Shown: positions 12,269 to 21,408, numbered from the stretch's first letter. The stretch is DNA of 64,000 bases from Streptomyces rubiginosohelvolus (GCF_014649875.1 NZ_BMTW01000005.1:294663-358662), one strand, 5' to 3'. Notes: generated by a model from the sequence alone, not told the origin. A program made the numbers and translations.

Positions 12269-12795
12269 CCTCCCGGGCGGGCGAGCCCTTCGACACGGAC
12301 CGTGCGGCGGCGGAGGTGACCGACCTGCTCACCGCGCCCGTGCCGGCCGACGGTCCCGTCACCGCCGAGGGCGACCCGGTCACCGAGGAGTGGACGGTCA
12401 CCGCCGGGGCGGGCTTCCGCATCGTGCCGCTCTGGGAGGGCGACCCCCTCACCGGTGTGTACGCCCCCGAGTGGAACGACGCCGAGGAGGCCGCCGCGTC
12501 CCATCTGGCCGAGCTGGCCCGGGCGTTGGACGCCCGCTGGGGGCCGCACCGCAGGGTGCGGCTGGACGGGCCGCTGATGCGCCGGCAGGGCGGATCGCCG
12601 GTGGAGCCGCTGTTCGAGGCGCTGTTCTCGCAGGACCTGTACGGGGACCTGGAGGTCTGGGGCCCCCTCGACCCCGGCGGCCGGTGGATCGGCCTGATCT
12701 CCGGCCACAGCGACGGGGACGCGCCGTTCGTGCTCGCCGCCCTGGTCAGCGACCGTCCGATCCCCGAACCGGCGGACTTCGACGGGCGGTTGTGA
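12265..12795 (+). CDS. Uncharacterised third protein of the toxin-immunity operon
   Basis: Product not recognised. It starts at a GTG overlapping the immunity stop as GTGA, so the two are translationally coupled. The 176 residues are acidic and soluble, with a WEGDPLTGVYAPEW segment and a C-terminal VWGPLDPGGRWIGLISGHSD segment. It has no signal peptide or membrane helix. By position it may be a second immunity factor or accessory to the first; nothing in the sequence proves this. Confidence 0.6.
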   Translation: MTSRAGEPFDTDRAAAEVTDLLTAPVPADGPVTAEGDPVTEEWTVTAGAGFRIVPLWEGDPLTGVYAPEWNDAEEAAASHLAELARALDARWGPHRRVRLDGPLMRRQGGSPVEPLFEALFSQDLYGDLEVWGPLDPGGRWIGLISGHSDGDAPFVLAALVSDRPIPEPADFDGRL

Positions 12796-12900
12796 GGCCC
12801 GCCCGGCGCCGCCGGGATCCGGCGGGTGGCGGCCGGAGCCGCTGATAAGGTCCGTCGGCATCAGCTGTCCCGTGCTGGTGTCCCGCGCTGGAGAGGGTTC

Positions 12901-13683
12901 ATGAAGCTGCTCCCCCTGTTCCTCCGAAGGCCCATCGAAGCGGTGTACGAGCGTCGGCTCGCCGCGACCCTGGTGGGTCTGCCGCGCCCCCAGCACGTCG
13001 GGATCATGGTCGACGGCAACCGGCGCTGGGCCCGCAAGGCCGGGCACACGGACGTCCGGGAGGGCTACCGGGCGGGCGGCGCCAAGGTGACCACGTTCCT
13101 GGGCTGGTGCACGGCCGCCGGGATCGAGCACGTGACCCTCTTCATGCTCTCCGACGACAACCTGGGCCGCCCCGCCGAGGAACTCGGCCCACTGATCGAG
13201 GTCATCGAGGAGACCGTCCGGGACATCACGGCTGAGGGCCGGGACTGGGAGGTCCGGGCGATCGGCTCGCTCGACATGCTGCCCGGCACCAGCGCCCGGG
13301 TGCTCAAGGAGGCGACCGCCGCCACGACCGGCCGCGGCGGCCTCAAGGTGGACGTGGCGGTCGGCTACGGCGGCCGGCGCGAGATCGTCGACGCCGTGAA
13401 GAGCGCCTTCGAGGAGCACATCGCGGCCGGCGGCGACCCGGCCGAACTGGTCGCCCGGTTCGGGATCGACGACATCTCCCGGCACCTCTACTCACCCGTC
13501 GCCGACCACACCGACTTCATCATCCGCACCTCCGGCGAGCAGCGCCTGTCCGGCTTCCTGCTCTGGCAGTCCGCGTACGCCGAGATGCACTGGGTGGACT
13601 GCTACTGGCCGGCCTTCCGCCACGTGGACTTCCTGCGCGCGCTGCGCTCGTACGCCAACCGGGAACGCCGCTTCGGCAAGTGA
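12901..13683 (+). CDS. uppS: Isoprenyl (cis-prenyl) transferase
   Basis: Cis-prenyltransferase that elongates allylic diphosphates with IPP, for undecaprenyl-type carriers or shorter Z-prenyl products. At 260 residues it has the family motifs: the catalytic Asp in MVDGNRRWARK near residue 39 and the C-terminal RTSGEQRLSGFLLWQSAYAE segment that binds IPP. The ATG at 12901 follows GGAGAGGG. Streptomyces usually carry a second paralogue elsewhere, so the chain length and whether this is the essential UppS are open. It ends 15 bp from the convergent PucR regulator. Confidence 0.88.
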   Translation: MKLLPLFLRRPIEAVYERRLAATLVGLPRPQHVGIMVDGNRRWARKAGHTDVREGYRAGGAKVTTFLGWCTAAGIEHVTLFMLSDDNLGRPAEELGPLIEVIEETVRDITAEGRDWEVRAIGSLDMLPGTSARVLKEATAATTGRGGLKVDVAVGYGGRREIVDAVKSAFEEHIAAGGDPAELVARFGIDDISRHLYSPVADHTDFIIRTSGEQRLSGFLLWQSAYAEMHWVDCYWPAFRHVDFLRALRSYANRERRFGK

Positions 13684-13698
13684 GCGGTCCAGGACCGG

Positions 13699-14847
13699 CT
13701 AGAGCCGCGCCCGCTTCACCGCCATGTGCAGCAGCAGCCGGTCCTCCCCGTCGTTCAGGTCGAGGCCGGTGATCTGCTGGATCCGGGAGAGCCGGTAGTA
13801 GAGCGTCTGGCGGTGGATGCCCAGGGCGGCGGCCGTCCGGCTCGCCTGGCCCGCGCAGTCCAGGAACACCTCGGCGGTGTGCGCCAGCTCCCGGTGCAAC
13901 GGGGTCAGCAGCGAGGCGGCGGCCGGGTCCCCGGGGTCCGTGGCGGTGCCCGGGAGCGCGGTCAGCAGGCGGTACGGGCCGATCGCCGACCACTGCGCCA
14001 CCGGGCCGAGACGGGGCTCGGCCCGGGCCGCGCGGGCCGCCGCCGTGGCCTCGCGCCAGGAGACCGCCAGCTGGTCCAGGCCCCGGCGCGGCGTGGCGAT
14101 CCCCCCGGTGACGGCCGGGTCCCCGCCCGCGCGCAGCCGGTCCGCCGCGCTCAGGGCGGGGTCCAGGCGGTCCGGCGAGCGCAGCCGGACGAGCGCGGCC
14201 AGCGACAGGGGTCCGGCGGCCCCCGGCGCGGGGACCGTCGCCAGCGCGGCCGCCGACGCCACGCCCCGTACCGACGGCGTGTCGTCGGCCCACGGGGTCA
14301 CGCACACCACCGTGTGCAGCCCCTCCGCGTCCCGGCCCAGGGCCTCGCCCAGCGCGGCGACGGCGGTGTCGCGCTGCCGGCCGGGGCCCGCCGTGAGCAC
14401 CGCGCCGAACTCCCGTGAGAGGTCCGCGCCCGCCCGCGCCTCGTCGAAGAGGAGTGCCCCGATCCGGGCGGCCACCTCCATCGCGGCGGCCAGCTGCTCG
14501 TCGGTCGGGCCCGGGTCCGCGTCGAGCAGCCAGACGTAACCGAGGACGACACCCCGATGGCGTACCGGAAGGCAGATGCGGTCCCGGAACACCCCGGCCT
14601 CGGGCGCGGCGGGGATCCGGACGGGTCCGGTGGCCCGGGTGATGCCGAACCCCTCGAACCAGGCGCGGACGGCGGGGGTGGAGCGCCGGGTCAGGATCGA
14701 GCGGGTGCGGACCGGGTCCATCGCGCTGTCGTCGTCGCTGTCGTGGGCTCCGAAGGCGACCAGGCCGAAGTCCCGGTTCTCCAGGGTGGCCGGGGCGTCG
14801 AGGAGGGAGGAGATCTCGTCGACCAGTTCCTGGTAATCGCCTGTCAC
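13699..14847 (-). CDS. PucR-type helix-turn-helix regulator next to proline catabolism
   Basis: Transcriptional regulator of 382 residues with an N-terminal GAF-like sensory region, a middle GGDEF-like PucR segment and a C-terminal HTH_30 domain ([22 protein letters not shown]). It is transcribed divergently from the proline dehydrogenase / P5C dehydrogenase pair, 191 bp away, so it probably responds to proline or a catabolite and controls that operon, as PutR/PrcR-type regulators do. The GTG at 14847 ([12 protein letters not shown]) is preferred over an ATG at 14937, whose extra 30 residues (His/Arg-rich) look non-coding. Confidence 0.85.
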   Translation of the reverse strand: MTGDYQELVDEISSLLDAPATLENRDFGLVAFGAHDSDDDSAMDPVRTRSILTRRSTPAVRAWFEGFGITRATGPVRIPAAPEAGVFRDRICLPVRHRGVVLGYVWLLDADPGPTDEQLAAAMEVAARIGALLFDEARAGADLSREFGAVLTAGPGRQRDTAVAALGEALGRDAEGLHTVVCVTPWADDTPSVRGVASAAALATVPAPGAAGPLSLAALVRLRSPDRLDPALSAADRLRAGGDPAVTGGIATPRRGLDQLAVSWREATAAARAARAEPRLGPVAQWSAIGPYRLLTALPGTATDPGDPAAASLLTPLHRELAHTAEVFLDCAGQASRTAAALGIHRQTLYYRLSRIQQITGLDLNDGEDRLLLHMAVKRARL

Positions 14848-15038
14848 TCCGCCATTCTGCACCTCCGCGCGGCCATCCTCATACAGATGTCTGAGATGGC
14901 GGCCACGGATGCGTGACAGGTGTCGATGGCACAGCACGCACGGGGTACCTAGATTTCACAGTGGTTATCCGTGCCGTACCGGTTCGTTCATGTTCGTACC
15001 GTTACGGCCCCTCGTCCGTACATTCGTGGAGGTGCCCC
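14848..15038. promoter_or_regulatory. Divergent promoter region for the PucR regulator and proline catabolism genes
   Basis: A 191-bp gap of lower GC than its flanks, containing TTCACAGTGGTTATCC and GTTCGTTCATGTTCG. I see no clean palindrome. GGAGG lies just before the proline dehydrogenase GTG. Confidence 0.5.
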
Positions 15039-15965
15039 GTGCTGGGTCCCGTGATTCTCGCCGCATCGCGCAGCGACAAGATGCGCCGGTTCATCTCGGC
15101 CGCGCCCGGCACCAAGCAGGTCGTCGACCGCTTCATCGCCGGCGAGACCGTCGACCAGGTCGTGCCGATCGTCGAGGACGCCGCGGACAAGGGCCTGGAG
15201 GTCACGCTCGACGTCGTCGGCGAGGACATCACCACCCCCGCGCAGGCCGAGGCCGCCCGCGACGCCTACCTGGAGCTCATCGAGCGCCTGAAGGCCCTGG
15301 ACCTGGGCCCGCGCGCCGAGATGTCCGTCAAGCTGTCGATGTTCGGCCAGGCGCTGGAGGGCGGCCACGAGCTGGCCCTCGCGAACGTCCGCCCGGTCGT
15401 CGAGGCGGCCGCCGCCATCGGCACCACGGTCACCCTGGACGCCGAGGACCACACCACCCTCGACTCGATGTTCGCCATCCACGAGGAGCTGCGGAAGGAC
15501 TTCCCGCAGACCGGCTGCGTCATCCAGTCCTACCTCTTCCGCACCGAGGACGACGCCCGCCGCCTGGCCGAGGCCGGCAGCCGCGTCCGCATCGTGAAGG
15601 GCGCCTACAAGGAGCCCGCCTCCGTCGCGTACCAGGACAAGGCCGAGATCGACAAGGCGTACGTCCGCATCACCCGGATCCTGATGGAGGGCGCGGGCTA
15701 CCCGATGATCGGGTCGCACGATCCCCGTCTCATCGCCATCGCCCAGGAGCTCGGCCGCCAGGCCGGGCGCAAACTGGACGAGTACGAGTTCCAGATGCTG
15801 TACGGCATCCGCAGCGACGAGCACGTCCGGCTCGCGGCCGAGGGCCACCGGATGCGCGTCTACACGGCGTACGGCACCGACTGGTACGGATACTTCATGC
15901 GCCGCCTCGCGGAGAAGCCGGCCAACCTGCTGTTCTTCGGCCGCTCGATCCTCACCAAGGGCTGA
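15039..15965 (+). CDS. Proline dehydrogenase
   Basis: FAD enzyme that oxidises proline to pyrroline-5-carboxylate at the membrane, passing electrons to quinone. The 308-residue monofunctional protein is an eight-stranded PRODH barrel: TLDAEDHTT, GCVIQSYLFRTEDD, RIVKGAYKEP and the C-terminal YGTDWYGYFMRRLAE, whose paired Arg binds the proline carboxylate. GTG 15039 follows GGAGG with correct spacing; the frame stays open to 14913 but that extension is not coding-like. The P5C dehydrogenase gene follows after 53 bp, giving a two-gene catabolic operon instead of a PutA fusion. Confidence 0.94.
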   Translation: MLGPVILAASRSDKMRRFISAAPGTKQVVDRFIAGETVDQVVPIVEDAADKGLEVTLDVVGEDITTPAQAEAARDAYLELIERLKALDLGPRAEMSVKLSMFGQALEGGHELALANVRPVVEAAAAIGTTVTLDAEDHTTLDSMFAIHEELRKDFPQTGCVIQSYLFRTEDDARRLAEAGSRVRIVKGAYKEPASVAYQDKAEIDKAYVRITRILMEGAGYPMIGSHDPRLIAIAQELGRQAGRKLDEYEFQMLYGIRSDEHVRLAAEGHRMRVYTAYGTDWYGYFMRRLAEKPANLLFFGRSILTKG

Positions 15966-16018
15966 GCGGCCCCCGGGCCGACCCACACCCCCGCCGACAT
16001 CAAGGAGACAAGGCACTC

Positions 16019-17650
16019 ATGGACGCCGTCACCCAGGTCCCCGCGCCGGTCAACGAGCCGGTCCACTCCTACGCCCCGGGCTCCCCGGAGCGCGCCCGCC
16101 TGGAGGTGAAGCTCAAGGAGCTCGCCGACAACCCGATCGACCTGCCGATGACCATCGGCGGCGAGAAGCGGATGGGCGGCGGCGAGCGGGTCAACGTCGT
16201 ACAGCCGCACAACCACAAGGCCGTCATCGGCACCTTCGCCGGCGCCACCGAGCAGGACGCCCAGGACGCCATCGACGCGGCCCTCGCCGCCGCCCCGGCC
16301 TGGCGCGCGATGTCCTTCGACGACCGCGCCGCGATCATCCTGCGCGCCGCCGAGCTGCTCTCGGGCCCCTGGCGCGAGACGCTGGCCGCCTCCACCATGC
16401 TCGGCCAGTCCAAGACCGCCCAGCAGGCCGAGATCGACACCCCCTGCGAGCTCATCGACTTCTGGCGCTTCAACGTGCACTACGCGCGCCAGATCCTCGC
16501 CGAGCAGCCCCCGGCCAACTCCCCGGGCGTGTGGAACCGCATGGACCACCGCCCGCTGGAGGGCTTCGTCTACGCGATCACGCCGTTCAACTTCACGGCC
16601 ATCGCGGGCAACCTCCCCACCGCCCCCGCCCTCATGGGCAACGTCGTGGTGTGGAAGCCGTCCCCGACGCAGACCCACGCCGCCGTGCTGCTGATGCAGC
16701 TCCTGGAGGAGGCCGGGCTGCCCAAGGGCGTCATCAACCTGGTCACCGGCGACGGCATCGCCGTCTCCGAGGTGGCGCTGAACCACCGCGACCTGGCCGG
16801 TATCCACTTCACCGGCTCGACCCCCACCTTCCAGCACCTGTGGAAGACGGTCGGCAACAACATCGCCAACTACCGCACCTACCCGCGGCTCGTCGGCGAG
16901 ACCGGCGGCAAGGACTTCGTCGTCGCGCACCCCAGCGCCGACCGCGCCATCCTGAAGACCGCGCTGACCCGTGGCTCCTTCGAGTTCCAGGGCCAGAAGT
17001 GCTCCGCTTCCTCGCGGGCGTACGTCCCCGCCTCCATCTGGAACTCCGGTTTCAAGGAGGAGTTCGCGGCCGAGGTCGACGGCATCACGATGGGTGACGT
17101 CACCGACCTGAGCAACTTCATCGGTGCCGTCATCGACGACCGCTCGTTCGCCAAGAACAAGGCCGCGATCGACCGCGCCAAGTCCGACCCGACCTGCACG
17201 GTCATCGCGGGCGGCACCTACGACGACTCGGTGGGCTACTTCGTCCGCCCGACCGTCATCGTCTGCACCGACCCCGAGAACGAGGTCTTCACGACCGAGT
17301 ACTTCGGCCCGATCCTCGCGATCCACGTGTACGAGGACGAGAAGTACGACGCGATGCTGGAGCAGATGGAGTCGGTCTCCGACTACGCGCTGACCGGCTC
17401 GGTCATCGCGGGCGACCGCGCGGCCGCCGCGTACACGATGGACAAGCTCCGCTACGCCGCGGGCAACTTCTACATCAACGACAAGTCGACCGGCGCCGTC
17501 GTCGGCCAGCAGCCCTTCGGCGGCGGCCGCGCCTCCGGCACCAACGACAAGGCGGGCGCCCCGCAGAACCTCCAGCGCTGGACCCTGACCCGGGCCATCA
17601 AGGAGACGCTGGTCCCGCCGACCGACTACACCTACCCCCACCAGGGCTGA
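16019..17650 (+). CDS. pruA: L-glutamate gamma-semialdehyde (P5C) dehydrogenase
   Basis: Aldehyde dehydrogenase converting glutamate semialdehyde (from P5C) to glutamate with NAD+, the second step of proline degradation. At 543 residues it is the group-1 single-function type. The catalytic Cys lies in FQGQKCSASSRAY, the general-base Glu in VGETGGKDF, and the NAD-binding fold includes NFTAIAGNLPTAPALMGN. ATG 16019 follows AAGGAGACAAGG. A strong terminator closes the operon at 17.7 kb. Confidence 0.96.
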   Translation: MDAVTQVPAPVNEPVHSYAPGSPERARLEVKLKELADNPIDLPMTIGGEKRMGGGERVNVVQPHNHKAVIGTFAGATEQDAQDAIDAALAAAPAWRAMSFDDRAAIILRAAELLSGPWRETLAASTMLGQSKTAQQAEIDTPCELIDFWRFNVHYARQILAEQPPANSPGVWNRMDHRPLEGFVYAITPFNFTAIAGNLPTAPALMGNVVVWKPSPTQTHAAVLLMQLLEEAGLPKGVINLVTGDGIAVSEVALNHRDLAGIHFTGSTPTFQHLWKTVGNNIANYRTYPRLVGETGGKDFVVAHPSADRAILKTALTRGSFEFQGQKCSASSRAYVPASIWNSGFKEEFAAEVDGITMGDVTDLSNFIGAVIDDRSFAKNKAAIDRAKSDPTCTVIAGGTYDDSVGYFVRPTVIVCTDPENEVFTTEYFGPILAIHVYEDEKYDAMLEQMESVSDYALTGSVIAGDRAAAAYTMDKLRYAAGNFYINDKSTGAVVGQQPFGGGRASGTNDKAGAPQNLQRWTLTRAIKETLVPPTDYTYPHQG

Positions 17651-17717
17651 CGCCCTCCCGGGGCACCGCAGCACGGCGCCCCGGATCCGGGGTCCTTTTG
17701 AGGGCCCCCACAGAGCA

Positions 17718-17760
17718 CCGCCCCCCGACCGGCCCCCCTGCCGGCCGGGGGGCGGTTTCC
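17718..17760 (+). terminator. Terminator after pruA
   Basis: CCGCCCCCCGACCGG (17718-17732) pairs with CCGGCCGGGGGGCGG (17741-17755) apart from one mismatch, followed by TTTCC. Confidence 0.8.
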
Positions 17761-17886
17761 ATGTGCGCGCCCGCGTACGGGGCCTTCGGCGCGGTCCCGG
17801 GTCACGCGGTCTTGTGGTTTAGGTAATGGGCATGTCAAATTCCTTCTCGGTACGTCCCCACACGTCACCCGAGAAGGAGTTCCCCC

Positions 17887-18954
17887 ATGAGACGCAACTC
17901 CCGCGCGCGCATCGGCGTTTCCCTGCTGCTCGTCGCCGGCGCCCTCGGCCTCGGAGCCGCCCCCTCCACCGCCGCCGACACCCCCGCCGCCGCCCCCTCG
18001 GCGATCCCCGCCCCGTCCGCGTACGCCCTCGACGCCCAGGTCGACCGCGCGCTCGGGACCGCCACCGCCGGAACCTACCTCGACGCGAAGACCGGAAAGC
18101 TGGTCGTCACCGTCACCACCGACCGGGCCGAGGAGCAGGCCCGCGCGACCGGCGCCACCGTCCGCCGGGTGGCCCGCAGCGCCGCCCAGCTCGACGCCGC
18201 CATCGAGACCCTGGAGGCCGAGGCGAAGATCACCGGCACCTCCTGGGGCATCGACCCGCGCACCAACAAGGTCGCCGTCGAGGCCGACTCCTCCGTCTCC
18301 GCCCGCGACATGGCCCGCCTCGAAGCCGTCGCCGAACGGCTCGACGGCGCGGTCGCCGTCAAGCGCGTCCCCGGTGAGTTCCGCCGCGAGGTGCTGGGCG
18401 GCGGCGCGATCTACGGTGGCGGCAGCCGCTGCTCGGCCGCCTTCAACGTCACCAAGGGCGGGGCCCGTTACTTCGTGACCGCCGGACACTGCACCAACAT
18501 CTCCGCCAACTGGTCCGCCAGCTCGGGCGGTTCGGTCATCGGCGTCCGGGAGGGCACCAGCTTCCCGACCAACGACTACGGCATCGTCCGCTACACCGAC
18601 GGCTCCTCGCCCGCCGGAACCGTCGACCTCTACAACGGCTCCACCCGCGACATCACCTCCGCCGCCAACGCCGTCGTCGGCCAGGCGATCCAGAAGAGCG
18701 GCTCCACGACCAAGGTGACCTCCGGCACGGTCACCGCGGTCAACGTCACCGTCAACTACGGCGACGGGCCCGTCTACAACATGGTCCGCACCACCGCCTG
18801 CTCGGCCGGCGGCGACAGCGGCGGCGCGCACTTCGCCGGATCCGTCGCCCTCGGCATCCACTCCGGCAGCTCCGGCTGCTCGGGCACCGCGGGCTCGGCC
18901 ATCCACCAGCCGGTCACCGAGGCGCTCTCCGCGTACGGCGTGACGGTGTACTGA
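17887..18954 (+). CDS. Secreted streptogrisin-like serine protease (S1E)
   Basis: Extracellular chymotrypsin-fold endopeptidase made as a preproprotein. It has a Sec signal peptide (residues 1-30, RNSRARIGVSLLLVAGALGL...), an alpha-lytic-type prodomain (about 35-165, SWGIDPRTNKVAVEAD) and a mature domain from about ILGGGAIY-like VLGGGAIYGGG. The triad is His201 (TAGHC), Asp230 (NDYGIV) and Ser311 (GDSGG), and cysteines are placed as in streptogrisins A/B. AAGGAG precedes the ATG. It stands alone between terminator-bounded neighbours. Its 3' end is echoed by degenerate tandem copies downstream. Confidence 0.93.
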   Translation: MRRNSRARIGVSLLLVAGALGLGAAPSTAADTPAAAPSAIPAPSAYALDAQVDRALGTATAGTYLDAKTGKLVVTVTTDRAEEQARATGATVRRVARSAAQLDAAIETLEAEAKITGTSWGIDPRTNKVAVEADSSVSARDMARLEAVAERLDGAVAVKRVPGEFRREVLGGGAIYGGGSRCSAAFNVTKGGARYFVTAGHCTNISANWSASSGGSVIGVREGTSFPTNDYGIVRYTDGSSPAGTVDLYNGSTRDITSAANAVVGQAIQKSGSTTKVTSGTVTAVNVTVNYGDGPVYNMVRTTACSAGGDSGGAHFAGSVALGIHSGSSGCSGTAGSAIHQPVTEALSAYGVTVY

Positions 18955-19048
18955 GCCGCGCCCCGTACGACGTGAAGGTCGGCCCGGCCGCGCCACGTGC
19001 GACGTGACGGTCGACCGACACGCTCCGCACGGCATGACGGTGCACTGA
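18933..19048 (+). repeat. Four degenerate ~32-bp tandem copies at the protease 3' end
   Basis: A block like GTACGGCGTGACGGTGTACT, the last codons of the protease gene, recurs at 18965, 18997 and 19027 with substitutions (for example GCACGGCATGACGGTGCACT). Spacings are 32, 32 and 30 bp, so the copies are not in frame with the gene. The last copy again ends in ACTGA. Confidence 0.6.
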
Positions 19049-19163
19049 CCCGCCGGCGCTCCCGTACCGCAGCGAACCGATGCCCGCCCGGACCACCCAT
19101 CGCCCCGGTCCGGGCGGGTTATCCGTGTGCGGGCGGCCGCCCCCGCGCGCGAGGATGGGCCCC

Positions 19164-19712
19164 ATGACCGAGCCCGCCGCGCGCACCGCCCCCACCTTCG
19201 AACTGGCCGCCGCCGAGCGAGCGGAGATCCGCGACCTGCTCGACGCCGCCTTCGAGGGCGACTTCGCCGACGAGGACTGGGAGCACACCCTCGGCGGCGT
19301 GCACGCCCTGATCCGGGACGCGGACGGCCACCTGATCGCCCACGGCGCCGTCGTCCAGCGCCGCGTCCTGCACGCGGACCGCTCCTACCGCGCCGGTTAC
19401 GTCGAAGGCGTCGCCGTCCGCGCCGATCACCGCCGGGGCGGCCTCGGCCACCGGATCATGGCCGCCCTGGAGCACGTCATCGACGCGGCCCACGACTTCG
19501 GGGCCCTCTCCGCCTCCGACGCGGGCGCGTCCCTGTACGCCGCGCGCGGCTGGCAGATCTGGCCGGGCCGGCTCACCGCCCTCGGCCCGGACGGCCCGCT
19601 CCCGCTCCCGGAGGAGGAGGGCAGCACCTACGTCCGACCGGCGGCCGGACACCCCCTGCCCGCTCCCGCCCACGCGCTGGCCTTCGACTGGCGGAACGGC
19701 GACCTCCTCTGA
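19164..19712 (+). CDS. AAC(2')-I-like aminoglycoside 2'-N-acetyltransferase
   Basis: GNAT-fold acetyltransferase of 182 residues. It shares with my recollection of mycobacterial AAC(2')-Ic the segments GDFADEDWEHTLGGVHALI, GYVEGVAVRADHR (acetyl-CoA region), LYAARGWQIWPG and a terminal DWRNGDLL, so it is much closer to this family than to generic GNATs. The enzyme would acetylate the 2'-amine of aminoglycosides; the natural substrate in chromosomal homologues is uncertain. The ATG at 19164 follows GAGGA; an ATG at 19155 is also in frame. It is a single gene with no resistance-island context. Confidence 0.82.
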   Translation: MTEPAARTAPTFELAAAERAEIRDLLDAAFEGDFADEDWEHTLGGVHALIRDADGHLIAHGAVVQRRVLHADRSYRAGYVEGVAVRADHRRGGLGHRIMAALEHVIDAAHDFGALSASDAGASLYAARGWQIWPGRLTALGPDGPLPLPEEEGSTYVRPAAGHPLPAPAHALAFDWRNGDLL

Positions 19713-20051
19713 GCCGACGGTCCGCTCGGAGCTGACGGGGCCGCTCGCGGACGGACTGCCTCCAGGGCTGTGACCTGCACCGATCCAAGAGGCCGTCTCA
19801 GATAGTAGGAAGTCCGACTAACTGTGGAGACAGGACGGCCCGACTGTCCTAACTTGGTAGAAGCCGAACGCATCGCTCGATCGAGCGACCGGCGGATGGT
19901 GGCGCACGCCCGAGGCAGGCAACCCCTGCCGCGTACGCTCCCCGCCCCTTCCGGCACCTCGAAATCCGATCCCGTTCCCCACCACCGCGCGGCGCTGTGC
20001 CGCCCGTGCCGGTGCCACGCGATCTCAGGAATCTCAAGGAGTCGATCCATC
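19713..20051. other. 339-bp non-coding stretch with several palindromes
   Basis: No convincing gene. It contains TAGTAGGAAGTCCGACTA (half-sites TAGT/ACTA, around 19806-19823), AGGAC-N9-GTCCT (around 19834-19852), a perfect 16-bp palindrome TCGCTCGATCGAGCGA (19873-19888) and GGCAGG-N5-CCTGCC (19914-19930). GC is lower around 19790-19880 than in the flanks. It could hold the promoter and a structured 5' leader of the 42-codon ORF at 20052, or a small RNA. Confidence 0.45.
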
Positions 20052-20180
20052 ATGGCCGAGACCACTGTCCGCCGAGTCCGTCACACCTCCCGCCAGGCCG
20101 AGGTCGAGCGCCGCAACGCCGCAGCCGCCCTCCAGCGCGCCCTGGACCGCCGCGACAACGGCGGCGAGACCGGCCACTGA
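20052..20180 (+). CDS. Small basic protein of unknown function (42 aa)
   Basis: Short ORF, MAETTVRRVRHTSRQAEVE... continuing to GGETGH, behind a clear AAGGAG. It is Arg-rich and predicted as one amphipathic helix, with no signal peptide or membrane segment. Codon use is typical of the genome. It is not recognised. It lies 128 bp before leuB, with the long structured non-coding region upstream. Confidence 0.6.
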   Translation: MAETTVRRVRHTSRQAEVERRNAAAALQRALDRRDNGGETGH

Positions 20181-20250
20181 GCCGCCGCCTCCGCAGCCGT
20201 ATTCCACCCGTTCCGCCGTACCACCCACCCCACCCCGAACATCCTTGCGT

Positions 20251-20269
20251 CCGTCCATATGGTGGACGG
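20251..20269 (+). promoter_or_regulatory. Inverted repeat upstream of leuB (candidate NdgR/AreB-type site)
   Basis: CCGTCCA-TATGG-TGGACGG is a 7-bp inverted repeat with a 5-bp spacer, about 40 bp before the leuB start. IclR-family regulators such as NdgR/AreB control leucine genes in Streptomyces and bind short dyads, so this is a candidate site by context only. Confidence 0.45.
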
Positions 20270-20308
20270 CGGATGTCATGGGGTGGGACGCACCGTTAGG
20301 CTCCCGGC

Positions 20309-21352
20309 ATGTCTCGCAGCATCGATCTCGCAGTGATCCCCGGTGACGGAATCGGCCAGGAAGTCGTGGCCCAGGGCCTCAAGGTCCTCAACGCTGTCCT
20401 CCCGCAGGACGTGAAGCTGGAGACCAAGGAGTACGACCTCGGTGCCCAGCGCTGGCACCGCACCGGCGACACCCTCCCGGACGCGGAGCTGGAAGCCCTC
20501 AGGAACCACGACGCCATCCTCCTCGGCGCGATCGGCGACCCGTCCGTGCCGTCCGGCGTCCTGGAGCGCGGGCTGCTGCTGAAGCTGCGTTTCGCCTTCG
20601 ACCACTTCATCAACCTGCGCCCCTCCAAGCTCTTCCCGAACACCGCGACCCCGCTCGCCGGCCGCCCCGACATCGACTTCGTCGTCGTCCGCGAGGGCAC
20701 CGAGGGCCCGTACACCGGCAACGGCGGCTCGCTGCGCACCGGCACCCCCGCCGAGGTCGCCACCGAGGTCAGCGTCAACACGGCCTACGGCGTCGAGCGC
20801 GTGGTCCGGGACGCCTTCGAGCGTGCGGCCGCCCGGCCCCGCAAGAAGCTGACGCTGGTCCACAAGAACAACGTCCTCGTCTACGCCGGCCACCTGTGGA
20901 AGAACACCTTCGACCGGGTCGCCGCCGAATACCCGCAGGTCAGCACCGACTACCTGCACGTCGACGCCGCGACGATCTTCTTCGTCACCCAGCCGGAGCG
21001 CTTCGACGTCATCGTCACCGACAACCTCTTCGGCGACATCCTCACCGACCTGGCCGCCGCCGTCACCGGCGGAATCGGCCTGGCCGCCTCCGGCAACATC
21101 AACCCGACGGGCGCGTTCCCGTCGATGTTCGAGCCGGTCCACGGCTCCGCCCCCGACATCGCCGGGCAGGGCAAGGCCGACCCGACCGCCACGATCCTCT
21201 CCGTCGCCCTCCTGCTGCGTCACCTCGGCTACGACGCCGAGGCCACGCGCATCGAGGACGCCGTCTCCGCCGATCTCGCGGAGCGCGACGGGGGCACCGC
21301 GCGGACGACCGACGAGATCGGCGACGCCCTCGCGGTACGCGTAGCGAGCTGA
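20309..21352 (+). CDS. leuB: 3-isopropylmalate dehydrogenase
   Basis: NAD+-dependent oxidative decarboxylation of 3-isopropylmalate to 2-oxoisocaproate in leucine synthesis. The 347-residue product matches the actinobacterial leuB length: [10 protein letters not shown] at the N-terminus, [17 protein letters not shown] (substrate Arg), the Lys/metal segment LVHKNNVL, and [14 protein letters not shown] with the metal-binding Asp residues. It is a monocistronic gene ended by its own terminator, with the dyad and the GGTGGGACGCA motif in its promoter region. Confidence 0.96.
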   Translation: MSRSIDLAVIPGDGIGQEVVAQGLKVLNAVLPQDVKLETKEYDLGAQRWHRTGDTLPDAELEALRNHDAILLGAIGDPSVPSGVLERGLLLKLRFAFDHFINLRPSKLFPNTATPLAGRPDIDFVVVREGTEGPYTGNGGSLRTGTPAEVATEVSVNTAYGVERVVRDAFERAAARPRKKLTLVHKNNVLVYAGHLWKNTFDRVAAEYPQVSTDYLHVDAATIFFVTQPERFDVIVTDNLFGDILTDLAAAVTGGIGLAASGNINPTGAFPSMFEPVHGSAPDIAGQGKADPTATILSVALLLRHLGYDAEATRIEDAVSADLAERDGGTARTTDEIGDALAVRVAS

Positions 21353-21369
21353 CCCGACGACTCCACTTC

Positions 21370-21408
21370 GAAGCCGCCGGGTCGCATCAGCGCCCGGCGG
21401 CTTCTCCT
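21370..21408 (+). terminator. Terminator after leuB
   Basis: A perfect 12-bp stem, GAAGCCGCCGGG (21370-21381) with CCCGGCGGCTTC (21393-21404), and an 11-base loop. Confidence 0.8.
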
